64,000 nucleotides of DNA from Symbiodinium natans (GCA_905221605.1 CAJNDS010002140.1:234001-298000), one strand, 5' to 3'. Numbered from the stretch's first letter, positions 39,595 through 51,957 are shown. Notes: generated from the sequence alone by a model not told the origin. A program made the numbers and translations.

Positions 39595-40466
39595 TTCGGG
39601 TTTAGGGTTTAGGGTTTCGGGTTGCGGGTTTCGAGTTTAGGGTTCGATCCAGACGTCCGGGTCTGCAGTCCAAGTCTCACCTGGCCCAAAGCTACGTGAA
39701 GGTGCATTGTTGCTTACTAACCCAGCTAGACGTGTACTTATAGCCCAGCTACAACCGTATTGGGGTACTTATGGGCCTGATAAGTGGGTTATGAAGGCCC
39801 CTATACTAAACTAGCGCTTGCAGGGTTCAGCGTCGGGTGTTTGGGGTTTGGGGTTTGAGGCAAGGCTCAAGGTGGTGTTGTGCATCCAAGCCGCCATCAA
39901 GGACGGTCTAGGGTTTAAGGTTTAGGATTCCGGGTTTAGGGTTTAGGATTTAGGGTGCAGGGTTTAGGGCATGCTTCCGTGACAGGTCTGCATTCCCAAC
40001 GTCGCGTGCCCCATCACGGATGTGGCGAGCGCCGGGAGCGCAGCACAACTGTGGAGCTGAAGGGCTTACGGTCTAGGGTCTAGGGTTTAGGGTTCAGGGC
40101 CTCTTAACAAAAAATCACCAGTATTAAACAAACCTCCGATGCAAAACAACTACAACGTGTCATTGTAATGTCGGATTCTGGTTTTAGGCTTCCGTGGTAG
40201 TTTCAAGTGACGACGGCACCTACCGAGAGCGTTTCGGATGTATGGTTGCCCGCTGCTGGAATTCTTACTCTGAGTATGAGAATGGCGTGGGCAGCACCAG
40301 TGCGTTTTCAACTCCCACTGCTCTTGCTAGTCATTTGTGTTGTGTTATAGGCACCTGTACTGCCAGCAGCACTCCTTTTGCATTGAGGCGCCCCGTTCCC
40401 AACCGACCTCGGCAGAAAAAGGGAAGCCTCTCCTTTTATGCATGGTGGGCAAAGGGGCTTCATGAG

Positions 40467-40588
40467 GAACCCTAAACCCTAAACCCTAGACCCTAAACCC
40501 TAAACCCTAAACCCTAAACCCTAAACCCTAAACCCTAAACCCTCAACCCTAAACCCTCAACCCTAAACCCTAAACCCTCAACCCTAAA
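40467..40588 (+). repeat. (CCCTAAA)n array
   Basis: About 17 heptamers with CCCTCAA and CCCTAGA variants. Confidence 0.95.
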
Positions 40589-40602
40589 GCGCATCCCCAG
40601 GT

Positions 40603-40667
40603 CATGGACTGCAAGCTTCTCTGCAGCCACGAGCCGGCCTGCCGGGCGCTCCGCTTCCAGGCGGGCC
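40603..40667 (+). CDS. exon-like island with PAN/Apple-like Cys pattern
   Basis: Reads VMDCKLLCSHEPACRALRFQ followed by AG. The C-x3-C-x5-C-x-A-x-x-F spacing is the core of PAN/Apple domains, which are common in dinoflagellate secreted proteins. A GA microsatellite follows at once. Confidence 0.45.
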
Positions 40668-40689
40668 GTGTCATTGTATTTCCAACACG

Positions 40690-40695
40690 GAGAGG

Positions 40696-40746
<51 letters not shown>

Positions 40747-40795
40747 AGGGAGAGAGAGAGAGAGAGAGAGAGAAGAAAAAGAGGGAGAGAGAGCC
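40690..40795 (+). repeat. (GA)n microsatellite
   Basis: Long GA repeat with GGGA interruptions; frames through it on either strand are artefacts. Confidence 0.95.
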
Positions 40796-40943
40796 GGAGC
40801 ACCACAGTGGCACTCAGCAGCGGGCCAATTAGCAGAACTGGGAGAGAAAACAGACGATGGCAGCAAGAAGTGAGCACAACGGGATCGCTAAAGCAATCAC
40901 AACCAAAGTGCCACCTTCGTTTACACACATGCAAGCATGTCTT

Positions 40944-41030
40944 CATATGAGGTTTCCGAACATAGGGAACCTCCCAATAGTAGGCAGGACCCCATTAAGG
41001 TACCGCGCCAATTTCGGAAACCCTCATATG
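40944..41030 (+). mobile_element. small TIR element, family A, with CATATG duplication
   Basis: AGGTTTCCGAACATAGGG at the left and CCAATTTCGGAAACCCT at the right are inverted repeats, and both ends are bordered by CATATG, a probable 6-bp target-site duplication. The element itself is about 75 bp, a short family member. Confidence 0.75.
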
Positions 41031-41146
41031 TGCCACATCCGCACGCGGCTCCATGTGACTGCCATACACTGCTGTGTTTAGTTCTGCCGGTTTAGGGTTT
41101 AGGGTTTAGGGTTTGGGGCAGCCCTCAGGCAGCTTACGGCCATTGT

Positions 41147-41212
41147 TGGCTCATCGACAGCAGCTACAATCCGCTGAACGACAATCCCCTCTACCAGACG
41201 ACAGGCCTGTCC
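41147..41212 (+). CDS. exon-like island
   Basis: Reads WLIDSSYNPLNDNPLYQTTG then LS, between a TTTAGGG tract upstream and another downstream. Single short exon; no family. Confidence 0.3.
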
Positions 41213-43004
41213 CTAAGGGTTTAGGGTTCAGGGTTCAGGGTTTAGGGTTTAGGGTTCAGGGTTTAGGGTTTAGGGTTTAGGGAGGATGTACCCAAAAGAG
41301 GTGCCCTTAATAGACTCCTCATATGGCCCTTAGAGTCCCTATTCTGCTCAACCCTAAACCCTAAACCCTAAACCCTAAACCCTAAACCCTAAACCCTAAA
41401 CCCTAAACCCTAAACCCTGACCCCTACACCCTAAACCCTAAACCCTAACCCCTAAGCCCTAAACCCTAAACCCTAAACCCTGATGAGAAATCTAAGCTTG
41501 CGCCCTGGCCAGCGTCCACGAGCTTCCGCTGAAAGGGCATTTGCAGGCTAGACGGCGCCTGGGACGCCCTAAGCCCTACATCAACTCTTCGTCATTCACC
41601 CTTATAAGGGCAATACAGGGAATATTGTTGTTGTTGTTGGGGCTAAACCTTAAACCCTATGCCCTAAATAGGGAGACCCTGAGCCCAATCCCTAAAGTCT
41701 CGAAGCCCCCAGTAAACCTTCGCGCCCTGAACCCCCAAGATTGTTCCATACACCCTAAACCCTAAACCCCAAACCCTGAATCCCAAACCCAAGCTTGCCT
41801 GCGAGGCTGTGCTCGAAACTTGGGGCTCGCCAGTATGACGGGCTATGAAGTGCAGGCGCCGTCTCCGCGCCTGTTGAGGGCTTGGGGTTTCCGGTTTGCC
41901 TACTATTTGCTCCAGGGGTTAGGGTTTAGGGTTTACCGGTTTGCTGTAGGGGTTTAGGCGTTTAGGGGTTCTGGGGTTTAGGGTTTAATAGGGTTTAGCG
42001 TTTAGGGTTTCATAGGATTGGCAAGCAGGGACGCCTGGCACAGAGGGTCAGAGTCAATCCATGTGATGCGACGGTTCACGGCAGCTGTGGGGGCTTCTCT
42101 TGACCGACCTGTTGCTTAGGGGCTGTAGGGTCTTAAGTGCTTGACCAGAGGTTTGTTTGGCCTTTGTCATTTTTGTTTTTGAGGGCTTTGTCGGGTCACG
42201 AAGCCCTAGACCCCAGCCTCAAACCCTAAACCCTAAACCAAGCCCTAGCCCTAAACCCTACACCCGAGCCCTAAACCCTAGACCCTAAACCCTAAACCCT
42301 AACAACCCTAAACCCTAAGCCCTAAACCCTTAACCCTCAACGCGAAACCCTAAACCCCCAGCTCTAAAGCCTTGGCATGAAGTTCCGGTGTTTCAGGTCG
42401 CCCATCGCTGCACAGATCCTGAGGCCGACAGCAGCCCGGAACCGAGGAAACATGGGATCCCCAGAACCCCGAGACCTGCATGTAGGGTTTAGGGTTTAGG
42501 GTTTAGGGTTTAGGGTGGTCGCGGCCTGTGCAAGTTCAGCCGAACGCACAAGCCCTTTCCCTAAGCCCTAAACCGTTAGCCCCACAAGCCCAATACCCCC
42601 AGCCACACCAAGGAGGCAAGTCCCAAAAAAGTGGACGAGGAGACCCCGAACCCTAAACTGTAAACCCTAACTGCCCTAAATCCTAACCCGTCAACCCTTA
42701 AACAGACCTTCAGCACGGCCGCACAGAAGCTGAGGCCCAGCGGTGGTCGAACCTGGTTTGGCGCCAGAGCCCTAACGGGCTCGGGATTTAGGGTTCAGGG
42801 AGAATTTGGGGTTTAGGGTTTAGGGTTTAGAGTCTAGGGTTTAGGGTTTCAGGTTTCGGGTTTAGGGTTTCGGGAGACAGGGTTTGGATTTCTGGGGTTT
42901 AAGATTTAAGGGTGCCTCCTGAAGGGTTGAAGGCTTGTCCTTCTGCCCAGAGATGCAGGCCCAATGTCACCACCGTGGGACCTGCAACGCAGCCCGAGGC
43001 CAGA

Positions 43005-43091
43005 GTGTTAGGGTTTAGGGTTTAGGGTTTAGGGTGTAGGGTTTAGGGTTTAGGGTTCAGGGTTTAGGGTTTAGGGTTTAGGGTTTAGGGA
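43005..43091 (+). repeat. (TTTAGGG)n array
   Basis: About 12 heptamers with TTCAGGG and TGTAGGG variants. Confidence 0.95.
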
Positions 43092-43223
43092 TTTCGAACA
43101 AGGGTTATATCATTCATTCTTTTCCATTCTGACTCTCTCTCAACGGGCGGGGTCGGGGTTTCCCGGTCTGCTTTGGAGTGCTTGTCCCATGAGGCGGAGT
43201 ATAGCTGAGTGCATGTTGGAGGA

Positions 43224-43354
43224 CCTCTCTCTCTCTCCCTCTGTCTCTCTCCCTCTCTCTCTCTCTCTGTCTATCTGTCTCTCTCTCTCTCTCTTTCTCT
43301 CTCTTTTTTTCTCTCTCTCTCTCTCTCTCTCTTGCTCTCTCCCTCTCTCCCTCT
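43224..43354 (+). repeat. (CT)n microsatellite
   Basis: CT repeat with short GTCT and T-run interruptions. Confidence 0.95.
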
Positions 43355-43794
43355 ATATGTATATACCCACCTACATCCCCAGCTATAACCACTCGGATGA
43401 ACCTCCAAGAATACCCCAAGTCGGCGGGTGTTGCACGCACTTGCACTCTTCACACAGAAGGGCTGTGCCCTGGGCCCTAAACCCGAACCCCTCAGCTCTA
43501 AATTTTAAACCCTAAAACCCGCAACCCCCAAATCGTACTTGGAGGTTCATGAGGTGGGTATATCTGGGGTGACAAGTAGGGCAACTCTTGGTTGAAAAGT
43601 AGCCGCAACCGGGCTTAGGGTTTAGGGTTTTTAGGGTTTAGGGTTTAGGGTACTCATAGCTTACTTGTAACCAACAACCCTTGAAACCTCCCTGTACATC
43701 CCAAGCCGCAGGATGTCGTCGAGGACTCGGTGCATGGCCGCACCATCAGGACCCAAGAAAGGGGCAAGTGGGAGTGCCAGAAGTGAGCCGCGCA

Positions 43795-43931
43795 GCTGAA
43801 ACCCTAAACCCCAAACCCCAAACCCTAAAACCCTAAACCCTACACCCTAAACCCTAAACCCTAAACCCTAAACCCTACACCCTACACCCTACACCCTACA
43901 CCCTACATCCTAAACCCTAAACCCTAAACCC
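43795..43931 (+). repeat. CCCTAAA and (CCCTACA)n array
   Basis: A block of five CCCTACA units sits inside a CCCTAAA array. Confidence 0.9.
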
Positions 43932-44453
43932 GCCCGTGAAACCTCTATAAGTCATCAAAACCTGAAGGCCTTAAAGCACAGAAAGCCCGAGACCCTAAAG
44001 CCCTGCAGCTGAAAGCCCTCTTGGCCGCACGGCCGTTGAGGATTAGCTTCACCCCAGGGGTTCTGCGGGACTACATGCCAGCGAGGGCCTTGGGGGTTTA
44101 GGGTTTAGGGGCTTGAAGGTTTAGGGTATTGGGGCTGAGGATTGAGGATTTCTCTTCTCCTTTTTGGGCTGCTCTTCGGGCCTTCTTCTCTCTATCTGTT
44201 TTTGTTTCTTGCTGTTGCGTTTCTGCTCTTTCAGGGCTTAGAGTGTGGGGCTTCTCTTAAGGGTTCCGGGCTACTCGCTGGGTAGCCATGGCCCAAACGG
44301 AAACCCCAAAACTTGGCATTTTGGTAGGGTTTCAGGGTATACTCAGTAGGGTTGTAATCTCGGTTGCTTGAGCAACCGTTAGGGGAGGGGTTGTTAGGGT
44401 TTAGGGTTTAGGGTTTAGGGTCTAGGGTCTAGGGTTTAGGGTTTAGGGGGCCG

Positions 44454-44570
44454 TCCCTGTATGCCCAGATTCGCGTGGGTGGCCCACGCCTGGAGATGGA
44501 CGACTCAACGGACTGCGCTGGGATCTCGGGCACGCGAACCTGCTGCCTTGCAGATGGCGGTACAGCGACA
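44454..44570 (+). CDS. exon-like island with Cys cluster
   Basis: Reads SLYAQIRVGGPRLEMDDSTD then CAGISGTRTCCLADGG. It follows a TTTAGGG tract and has three Cys in a short span, typical of a disulfide-rich extracellular exon. Confidence 0.4.
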
Positions 44571-45126
44571 TCCTCCCAACAATCTATGCTGGCCCCATAG
44601 ATTCTACAGCCTCCTATTATGCGCCCTGAGCCCCCAAAGAACCCCCAAAATCAGAAACCTAAGCCAACAAACTTCCCAACACCGTGAACTCCCAAAACCT
44701 AAACCTCCCTAAGCACTACACGAACCCCAAACCAACATCAAAACCTGATAGGGGCCAACCTGAATGCAGACTCCCGTCACGTACACGGCGAACATAACAG
44801 GCGCGACGCGCGACACGAGACCCAACCTGATGTGTCGTCTCTATATCTCTCTCTATGTATCGCTCTCTGTCTCTTTCTGTTTCTCTTTCTCTGACACATA
44901 CGAGCCACCCGTCCTCCCAGGCCAGTGCTGCTTTTCGACACCGACATGGGTCCAGCAAAAGTCGAGCCGAACAAAAACAACGTGAGACGCATATGCAATG
45001 CAATTCCACACACTAGGACAAAACCTCCGGCGTTCACGTAGAAACTGTCCTGGGTCAACATTCCTTTCAGGCACATGGACACGATTCCCTCTTGTTCTCC
45101 CTCTAGCTCTCTCTTCATCCAACACA

Positions 45127-45316
45127 CACACACACACACTCTCTCTGTCTGTCCCTCCCTCTCTCTCTCTCCCTCTTTCTTCCTCCCTCCCTCCCTTTCT
45201 TTCTTCCTTCCTTCCTTCTTTTCTTCCTTTCTTTCTTTCTTCCTTCCTTTCTTTGTTTCTTTCTTCCTTCCTTCCTTCCTTTCTTTCTTTTTTTTTTTCT
45301 CTCTCTCTCTCTCTCT
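45127..45316 (+). repeat. CA, CT and CTTT microsatellite block
   Basis: (CA)n, then CT/CCCT, then CTTT/CTTC repeats, then CT again. Confidence 0.95.
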
Positions 45317-45411
45317 CCTCTTTTGAGACGTCAGCACCAAACGGAGGGTCCAAAAGTGACGACAGCTACAGAGTTCCCAGGATGGCCCAAATCGGTGACC
45401 TTTACCGATTT

Positions 45412-45524
45412 GGGGGTTTCCGAAAAACAGGAAAGTACCCTTCTTGGGGTCCTCATTATCAGGGAACCTTACTCTTTGGGGGTCGATTTTAAATTTTAGG
45501 GGTCCCCTATTTTTGTAAACCCTC
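45412..45524 (+). mobile_element. small TIR element, family A
   Basis: GGGGGTTTCCGAAAAACAGG at the left and GGTCCCCTATTTTTGTAAACCCTC at the right; internal TACCCTTCTTGGGGTCCTCATTA and CTCTTTGGGGGTC words match other copies. About 113 bp, and 12 bases from a family B element. Confidence 0.85.
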
Positions 45525-45535
45525 ATTTGTGGTGG

Positions 45536-45600
45536 GTTGGGATGTTCCCCCTTATACTAACAGCCCTTAATGAGGATTCTCATCAGGGGTACTAGAGTAC
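45536..45600 (+). mobile_element. truncated palindromic element, family B
   Basis: GTTGGGATGTTCCCCCTTATACTAACAGCCC is an intact left end, but the matching right end is missing and CCCTAGACCCTAAA repeats follow. Confidence 0.75.
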
Positions 45601-45699
45601 CTCGAACCCTAGACCCTAAACCCTAAAGCCTAAACCCTAAACCCTAAACCCTCAAGCCTAAACCCTGCCTGGAGGTTCAGGCAGCCTAAGCCCTAACAT

Positions 45700-45764
45700 C
45701 CTGAGGTCTTCACGGGCTGGAGCGTGCAGGTCCGATTGAACAAGAGCGAGGCTGAACATGGCAC
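45700..45764 (+). CDS. exon-like island with sequon
   Basis: Reads PEVFTGWSVQVRLNKSEAEH then GT, ending at a TTTAGGG tract. It contains NKS. The GWSVQV opening resembles the island at 50528 (GWELQL) and at 56427 (SVQVVF). Confidence 0.45.
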
Positions 45765-46021
45765 TTTTTAGGGTTTAGGGTTTAGGGTTCGGGTTTAGGG
45801 TTTAGGGTTTAGGGTTTCAGGGTTTAGGGTTTGGGGTTTCGGGCTTAGGGTTTAGGGTTGAGGGGGCCGTCCTAAGCCTTTTGTAGAGAAGGGGCTTCTG
45901 TCGTTTCTTGATCCTCTTTGAGGATCTGTGGAAGGATGACCACCGGCCCCTTTGAAGACCACACCCCCCTTTTGACGGTAATCCCTAAACCTTTTCAAGC
46001 TTACACCCTTACACCCAGTCT

Positions 46022-46108
46022 GTGCAGGCGCCCTCCGATGGCCCTGTCAACTGCGGGCGGTACCCCATGTTCTGTGAGCAGGCGTGGGCCATGGGATTTG
46101 GGGGAAGG
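46022..46108 (+). CDS. exon-like island with two Cys
   Basis: Reads VQAPSDGPVNCGRYPMFCEQ then AWAMGFG, after a CAG|G-like site. No family recognised. Confidence 0.35.
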
Positions 46109-46454
46109 GGGGGGGTTGTCAACATTCTGGGCCTTTCAGAGCCTCTATCATAGTAGATTCCTGATAGTTTGGGCTGCCAACACGGGTCCATGGTTTTAGG
46201 TCACCCCATTTGGGGTGTAGGTTTCGGGGTCTCAAGGCTGCTGAGATGCCAACTGACCGTGGGAACTCCCTAAACCCTAAACCCTGAACCCTAAACCCTA
46301 AACCCTAAACCCTAAACCCTAACACCTAAGCCCTAAGCCCTGAAGCCTAAACCCTAAACCTAAACCCTAAACCCTAAACCCTAAATCCTAAACTAAACCC
46401 TAGACCCTGAACCCTAAACCCTCAACCCTAACTAAACCCTAAACCCTTTGGCAG

Positions 46455-46545
46455 GTGTGGCACACGGTACCGACCTCCTGTGCCGACATGCAGCGTGCCT
46501 TGGATGCCTTCGAATCACCGACACCTGCTCGAGAGATCCCAAAAC
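46455..46545 (+). CDS. exon-like island
   Basis: After CTTTGGCAG| the frame reads VWHTVPTSCADMQRALDAFE then SPTPARE. A good acceptor and helical composition support it. Confidence 0.4.
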
Positions 46546-46936
46546 CTTAAACCCTAAGCCCCTAAACCCTAAACTAAACCCTAAACCCTAAACCCTAAAC
46601 CCTAAACCCTAAACCCTAAACCCCAAACCCTAAGCCCCTAAACTCTAAACCCTAAACCCTAAACCCTGAACCCTAAACCCTAAACCCTAAACCCTAAACC
46701 CTAGAGTCTTCCTGGCAAGAGTCCGACGGCTGGCGGAAAGCCGGCTTCTTCTGGCGAAGTGAAGCCTCCGGTTGCCCGGCTCAGGCGCAGGAACGTCTTA
46801 CAGCATTCCCTCACCGTTCGCTGTGTGCACAAACTTTCTGTCTTAGTTGTCTGATTCCAAGGTGCGACACCATGGCCGGGCGCTGAGGGGACCGTGGAAG
46901 TTTACGTTTTGTTATACTATTTTGCTTTTCCATGGA

Positions 46937-47035
46937 TATGCATATATATATATGTGTATATATATATATATCTATATATATATATATATGCACACACTAT
47001 ACACACACATATATATATATATACATGGATATTAA
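46937..47035 (+). repeat. (TA)n microsatellite
   Basis: TATATA repeats with CA and TG interruptions; a second shorter block lies at 47808-47872. Confidence 0.95.
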
Positions 47036-48684
47036 GATATGTACAGATATATCTATAGATATACCTACATATACTTTTTAAGAGTATATTCATGTATGAT
47101 CATACTAATTATAGTTCAAGCAGCCTGTGATCTGTTGAGGTGTGATGTGCATGTCATCTGGAGCGAAGAGCTCTACCAGCTGCGTTCCTGTCTGCGTGTT
47201 TGAACTGAGGGCTTCGGGTTTAGGGTTTAGGGTCTGGGCTTAGGGTTTAGGGCCTAGGGTTCAGGGTTTGCGGAGCACGCAGTTTGAGGAACTGTGTAGC
47301 TCAAATTGTCTGAGGGTTTGCTGAGTGCTTCGTCAGGCTAGGCCTCAATGCCCTAAACCCTGAACCCTAAACCCTAAACCGCTTTCCGGCTCCCCCCCCT
47401 TTGCCAGGTCTGCACGAAGAGTGCGAGGATCCTGCTGCAGACTCCCCTTACACGGCAGATCCAATTTGGGTGACGTCCGCACCCGCCTGAGCTTTGAAGG
47501 AGGGTGGAGGGTTTAGGGTTTAGAGTTTGGGGTGGTTTAGGGTTTATTGGGGTTTAGGGTTTATTAGGGTTTAATTAGGGTTTATTAAGGTTTAGGGTTT
47601 ATTAGGGTTTGGGGTAACCCCCAAACCCTAAACCTCAAGCCCCACCTTTCAGGGGGGGCCGAGGTCTCGCTCCTGCCCTGCTTAGGGTTCAGGGCAAGTG
47701 CCAAAACACTTGGAGACTTCCCCTGAACCCTAAACCCTAAACCTTGAGGGGCATAAGGAGGGACCCCTAGAAGGGACCCTGAATCTTGTTCCCCTATTAA
47801 CCCCAAAATGTATATATGTGTATATATATATATATGTATGTGAATATATATATATATATATAGATATACACTTTAAATAGTCCCTCTAAACCAGAGGGCA
47901 CCTCAATAGCCCCTAAATAGCCCTAAGGTCCCTGAAAAAGGTTGCTTGAAAACCTTGTGTGCCTGAAAAGCCCGCAGTGCTGAACTCTACACCCTGAACG
48001 GTGAACCCGAAGCCCCTCTGGACGCAAGGTGCCCTTGTTTCTCCCCTTCTTTTTTTTTTTGGGGGGGGGGGGAGTGGGGAGTGCAGGGTTTAGGGTGTTT
48101 AAGGGGACCCAGCGTTTAGGCACAACAATGGCCCTCGCAAACTCGAAGCCCCAAAGCCAACAGGGGTCGGCCTTGCCCGCGGAGAATGTCGAGAACCTCA
48201 CGGCTTTTGCTTTCCTGACAGGAGTTTCGGATGTGGCGTGGGGTTCTACCCTAGCCTTGCCTTAAAACCCAAATTTTATGCCCCTTTCTCCATGAAAACC
48301 ATGCAAGATCACATAACAAACAGCACCTTTGTGGCTTGGAGTTTCATGGGTTCTTATAACTGGTTGAAACATAGTATTGTAATCATCTTCTTATTTGGGG
48401 GTTAACTCCACCCTAAGCCCTTAAATCTAACCCCTAAACCCTCAGCTCTCAACCCTAAACCCTAAGCCCTTACTGAATAGCTACTCGCCCCCATTAGGGG
48501 GGGGGTCTTCGGGGTGGTAGGCTTGGGGTCAGTGAAAGGACACAACGTCTCGGTGATTCTCGACTGGGATGCCACTTGGCAGCAGACGGAGGATGGAAGG
48601 TTTAGGGTTCAGGGTTCAGGGTTCAGGGTTTAGGGTTTAGGGTTTAGGGTTTAGGGTTTAGGGTTATACGCCCCCAAAGCAGGC

Positions 48685-48768
48685 CCAGCAATCCCCTTCC
48701 GCATCACTGAGGCTGGTGAAGACAACGACTGCGTGTTCATAGGCTGCCGCGGCGTGTCGATTCCTGCG
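48685..48768 (+). CDS. exon-like island with NDC motif
   Basis: Reads PAIPFRITEAGEDNDCVFIG then CRGVSIPA. It shares the G-E-x-N-D-C-(I/V)-F core with the island at 34440, 14 kb away, so the two are probably copies of one exon or domain. Confidence 0.45.
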
Positions 48769-49146
48769 GGGGGTTCGCTGCCAGAGTTCCTTTTGCGGCG
48801 CTTACCCAATGTATCTAGAATTGGCTTCAGAGGGCATTTCTTGAGACGAGTTTGTTCCCCGAATTCGTGCTGCGCTTCTTGATGTGGTTTGGAGCCATTG
48901 GCACTTAGCACCGGCGAGATCCACTACGTAAAGCCTTCGAAAGTTTCTCAGAGGGAATATGTTGGACGTGGGGCGACGGGCCGTTCGGGCATTCGACAAG
49001 ATTTGGGAGTACAGCCGCACTTGCAAGCGTCACGAGCCCCTCCCGGCAATCCATGGCGAAGCGTGTGCCAGCCTGCGTCGGGCGTGTCAGTGCCGTAGCC
49101 TGCAAGCACGCAGTAAGCCTACAAGACTACTGCAGCGCGCGCACGG

Positions 49147-49290
49147 AGCGAGAGAGAGAGAGAGAGACAAACAGAGAGACAGAGAGACAGAGAGCGAGAG
49201 AGCGAGAGAGCGAGGGAGCGAGAGAGCGAGAGAGCGAGAGAGCGAGAGAGCGAGAGAGTGAGAGAGTGAGAGAGCGAGAGGGCCAAGGAC
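49147..49290 (+). repeat. GAGAGC-type microsatellite
   Basis: GAGAGAGC and ACAGAG units; frames through it on both strands are artefacts. Confidence 0.95.
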
Positions 49291-49424
49291 AGAGTGAGGG
49301 CGAGGGCGCGGCCAGGGAGGGAGGGACATTGAGGGACGGAAGCAGCCTCAACTGGGGTGGACTTGCCGGGAACTTGACCCCTATGATGAGCGGGTCACCC
49401 CTGGCCCAAGCCCACGAGCAGACG

Positions 49425-49566
49425 AAGAAGAAAAAGAAGAAGAAGAAGAAGAAGAAGAAGAAGAAGAAGAAGAAGAAGAAGAAGAAGAAGAAGAAGAAGA
49501 AGAAGAAGAAGAAGAAGAAGAAGAAGACGAAGAAGAAGACGAAGAAGAAGACGAAGAAGAAGAATG
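49425..49566 (+). repeat. (AAG)n microsatellite
   Basis: About 45 AAG triplets, ending in a GACGAAGAAG sub-repeat. Confidence 0.97.
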
Positions 49567-49855
49567 AGCGCAACAATACGATTGAGGACAGCCCTATAGA
49601 GAGAAATGTTCCCGTAGAACCGCCACGTGGCTAAAACTGCTCTCGCTATCGAATTTCCTCTCCAAGCACCGATGCCTAAGGTACGGGGTGGTTGTCAAGT
49701 CTCCGTAAACCTCTAGGGTTTGGGGTTGGGGGTTTCTAACCCACGGAAACCCTATTCTCTAAACCCTTCCCTTTAAACCCCACCGCCCCCAACCAGAAAG
49801 TCCAAAAACCCGAAAAGCTCAAAAGCCGGAACCCTAAACCACTCGAAGCCCTAAA

Positions 49856-50135
49856 CCCAACAACCCTACCAACTCTACCAACCCTACCAACCCTACCAAC
49901 CCTACCAACCCTACCAACCCTACCAACCCTACCAACCCTACCAACCCTACCAACCCTACCAACCCTACCAACCCTACCAACCCTACCAACCCTACCAACC
50001 CTACCAACCCTACCAACCCTACCAACCCTACGAACCCTACCAACCCTACCAACCCTACCAACCCTACCAACCCTACCAACCCTACCAACCCTACCAACCC
50101 TACCAACCCCAACCAACCCTACCCAACCCTACCAA
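49856..50135 (+). repeat. (CCCTACCAA)n array
   Basis: About 28 nine-base units, related to CCCTAAA by insertion of CC. All long frames across it are artefacts. Confidence 0.97.
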
Positions 50136-50527
50136 CCCTATAAACCCTATTAACAATATCAACCACATCAACCCTAATCAATCCTCTATCAACCCCATTC
50201 CTATCAACCCTAACCAAGCCTATCAACCTAAAACGCTAAAACCAACTGAAGCCCAAAACCCAAAGTCCTAAAGCCCTAAACCCCCGAGACCCTGGGACCC
50301 TAAACCCCCAAGACCCCAATCCCTAAACCCTAAACCAGGAAAACAAGGCCATAAACTCCCAAACCCCCAAACCCTAAACCTCAAACCCGAAGCTCTAAAA
50401 CCCCAAACGCTAGACCCTAAACCCTAAACCCGAAACCCCAAACCCCAAACCCTAAACCCAAACCCTAAACCCTAAACCCCAAACCCGAAACCCCAAACCC
50501 TAAACCCTAAACGCCTCAACTGCGGCA

Positions 50528-50593
50528 GGCTGGGAGCTGCAGCTCCGTCCCGCGTACGGCGACTGGTTCCTGGTGGAAGAGTGTGCCTTGCCT
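50528..50593 (+). CDS. exon-like island
   Basis: After CTGCGGCA the frame reads GWELQLRPAYGDWFLVEECA, then reaches a TTTAGGG-type tract. Very protein-like but short. Confidence 0.4.
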
Positions 50594-51374
50594 TGCTTAC
50601 GGTTTACGGTTTAGGGTTTGGGGTTTGGGGTTTGGGGTTTGGGGTTTAAGGATTAGGGTCTAGGGTTTAGGGTTTAGGGTTTAGGAGGTTTTCGGGGGGG
50701 TGTAGATTTTGGTGTTCCGGGTCTCGTGGGCTTGGTTGGTAAAGATGGTTTGCCAATCCGGAAGATTTGGAAACTGATGTCGAACGATGAACAGTTTGTG
50801 CGGACAATGTCCGAAACGTTTGCATGTACCTGCAAGGGAGATCATTCACGAAACTTTGATCTCAAAGCAACGCAGCACTACCCACCAGCTTTTGCAGGCG
50901 TCGCCCTGGAAAGCCTACTTAGCGAGAGTTTGTCGACCTTCAGCGCCTGCAGTGCAGCGGTCTAGGACGTGTTTGGGGCAGAGGTTTAAGTTTTTGAGGC
51001 TTCAGAGCGCCTAAGAGCTAACACCCTAACACCCAAACACCCCGACACCGCCTGAGGCATCACGTCTCTGCGTGACGATGTGAACTGCACGGCCACTGAA
51101 GGCTCGGCCTTTGTTTGGTTAGGGTTTGGGGTTTGGGGTTTAGGGTTTGGGGTTTAGGGGTTAGAGGTTAGGGTTTCGGGTTTGGAACTACAATACATTT
51201 TGTCACCCTAAACCCTAAACCCTAAACCCTAAACCCTAAACCCTAAGCCCTAAGCCCTAAACCCTAAACCCGCAACCCTGGGCTGCATGGATTTAAGGTT
51301 GGAACCATGGGCCCCTTACCCTTGTTTAGAGTTTTTTTTTAAGTATGGGCCCTTGTTATGTATAGTGTATATAA

Positions 51375-51478
51375 GTTGGGATGTTCCCCTTTATACTAAC
51401 AGTCCTCACTCGGGATTATAGTACCCCCTATTATAGATCCCTATGAAGGACTGTTAGCATAAGGGGGAACATCCCAAC
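51375..51478 (+). mobile_element. palindromic small element, family B (best copy)
   Basis: GTTGGGATGTTCCCCTTTATACTAACAGTCC pairs with GGACTGTTAGCATAAGGGGGAACATCCCAAC over about 30 bases with very few mismatches; internal GGGATTATAGTACCCCC. 104 bp. Confidence 0.9.
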
Positions 51479-51805
51479 ATGTAAGGGTTATTTAACATGG
51501 GACCCAAATTTAAGGGCCCCTACTTGGAACCTTAGAACAGAGCTTCCCTCAAGCTCTCAAGGGATGAAGACAAGGTTGTACCCCTAAAGGTTCCCCTTCA
51601 TGTACTCCTAATATACGACCTAAAGGATCTTAGAAACGGGTCCCCAAATCCCAAGGGTACAACCTGAAGGGTCCAGGGTAAAAAACCCTAGAAGCTCGAG
51701 GCCTGATGTCGGAGACAACGTACGACACTCGGGTCGGCACCTCAGCCAGTCAGGCTGGACCTTCTGGGAGCCTTTGTAAACAGGGCCTGGTCGTTTAGGG
51801 TCCTA

Positions 51806-51957
51806 GACCCTAAACCCTAGACCCTAAACCCTAAAGCCCTAAAGCCCTAAAGCCCTAAAGCCCTAAAGCCCTAAAGCCCTAAAGCCCTAAAGCCCTAAAG
51901 CCCTAAACCCTAAGCCCTAAACCCTAAACCCTAAACCCTAAACCCTAAACCCTAAAC
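51806..51957 (+). repeat. (CCCTAAAG)n and CCCTAAA array
   Basis: About nine octamers CCCTAAAG followed by CCCTAAA units. Confidence 0.95.

Noticed and set aside
44777-45526. 249-codon minus-strand frame with long Lys/Glu tracts
   Set aside because: Spans CT/CTTT microsatellites and a family A element; no conserved segment.
49053-49634. 193-codon frame with poly-Lys and RERE tracts
   Set aside because: Produced by GAGAGC and AAG microsatellites.
49736-50116. 126- and 92-codon frames of VGRVGR and GLVGLV repeats
   Set aside because: Direct translation of the CCCTACCAA array; every frame is open because the unit length is a multiple of three.
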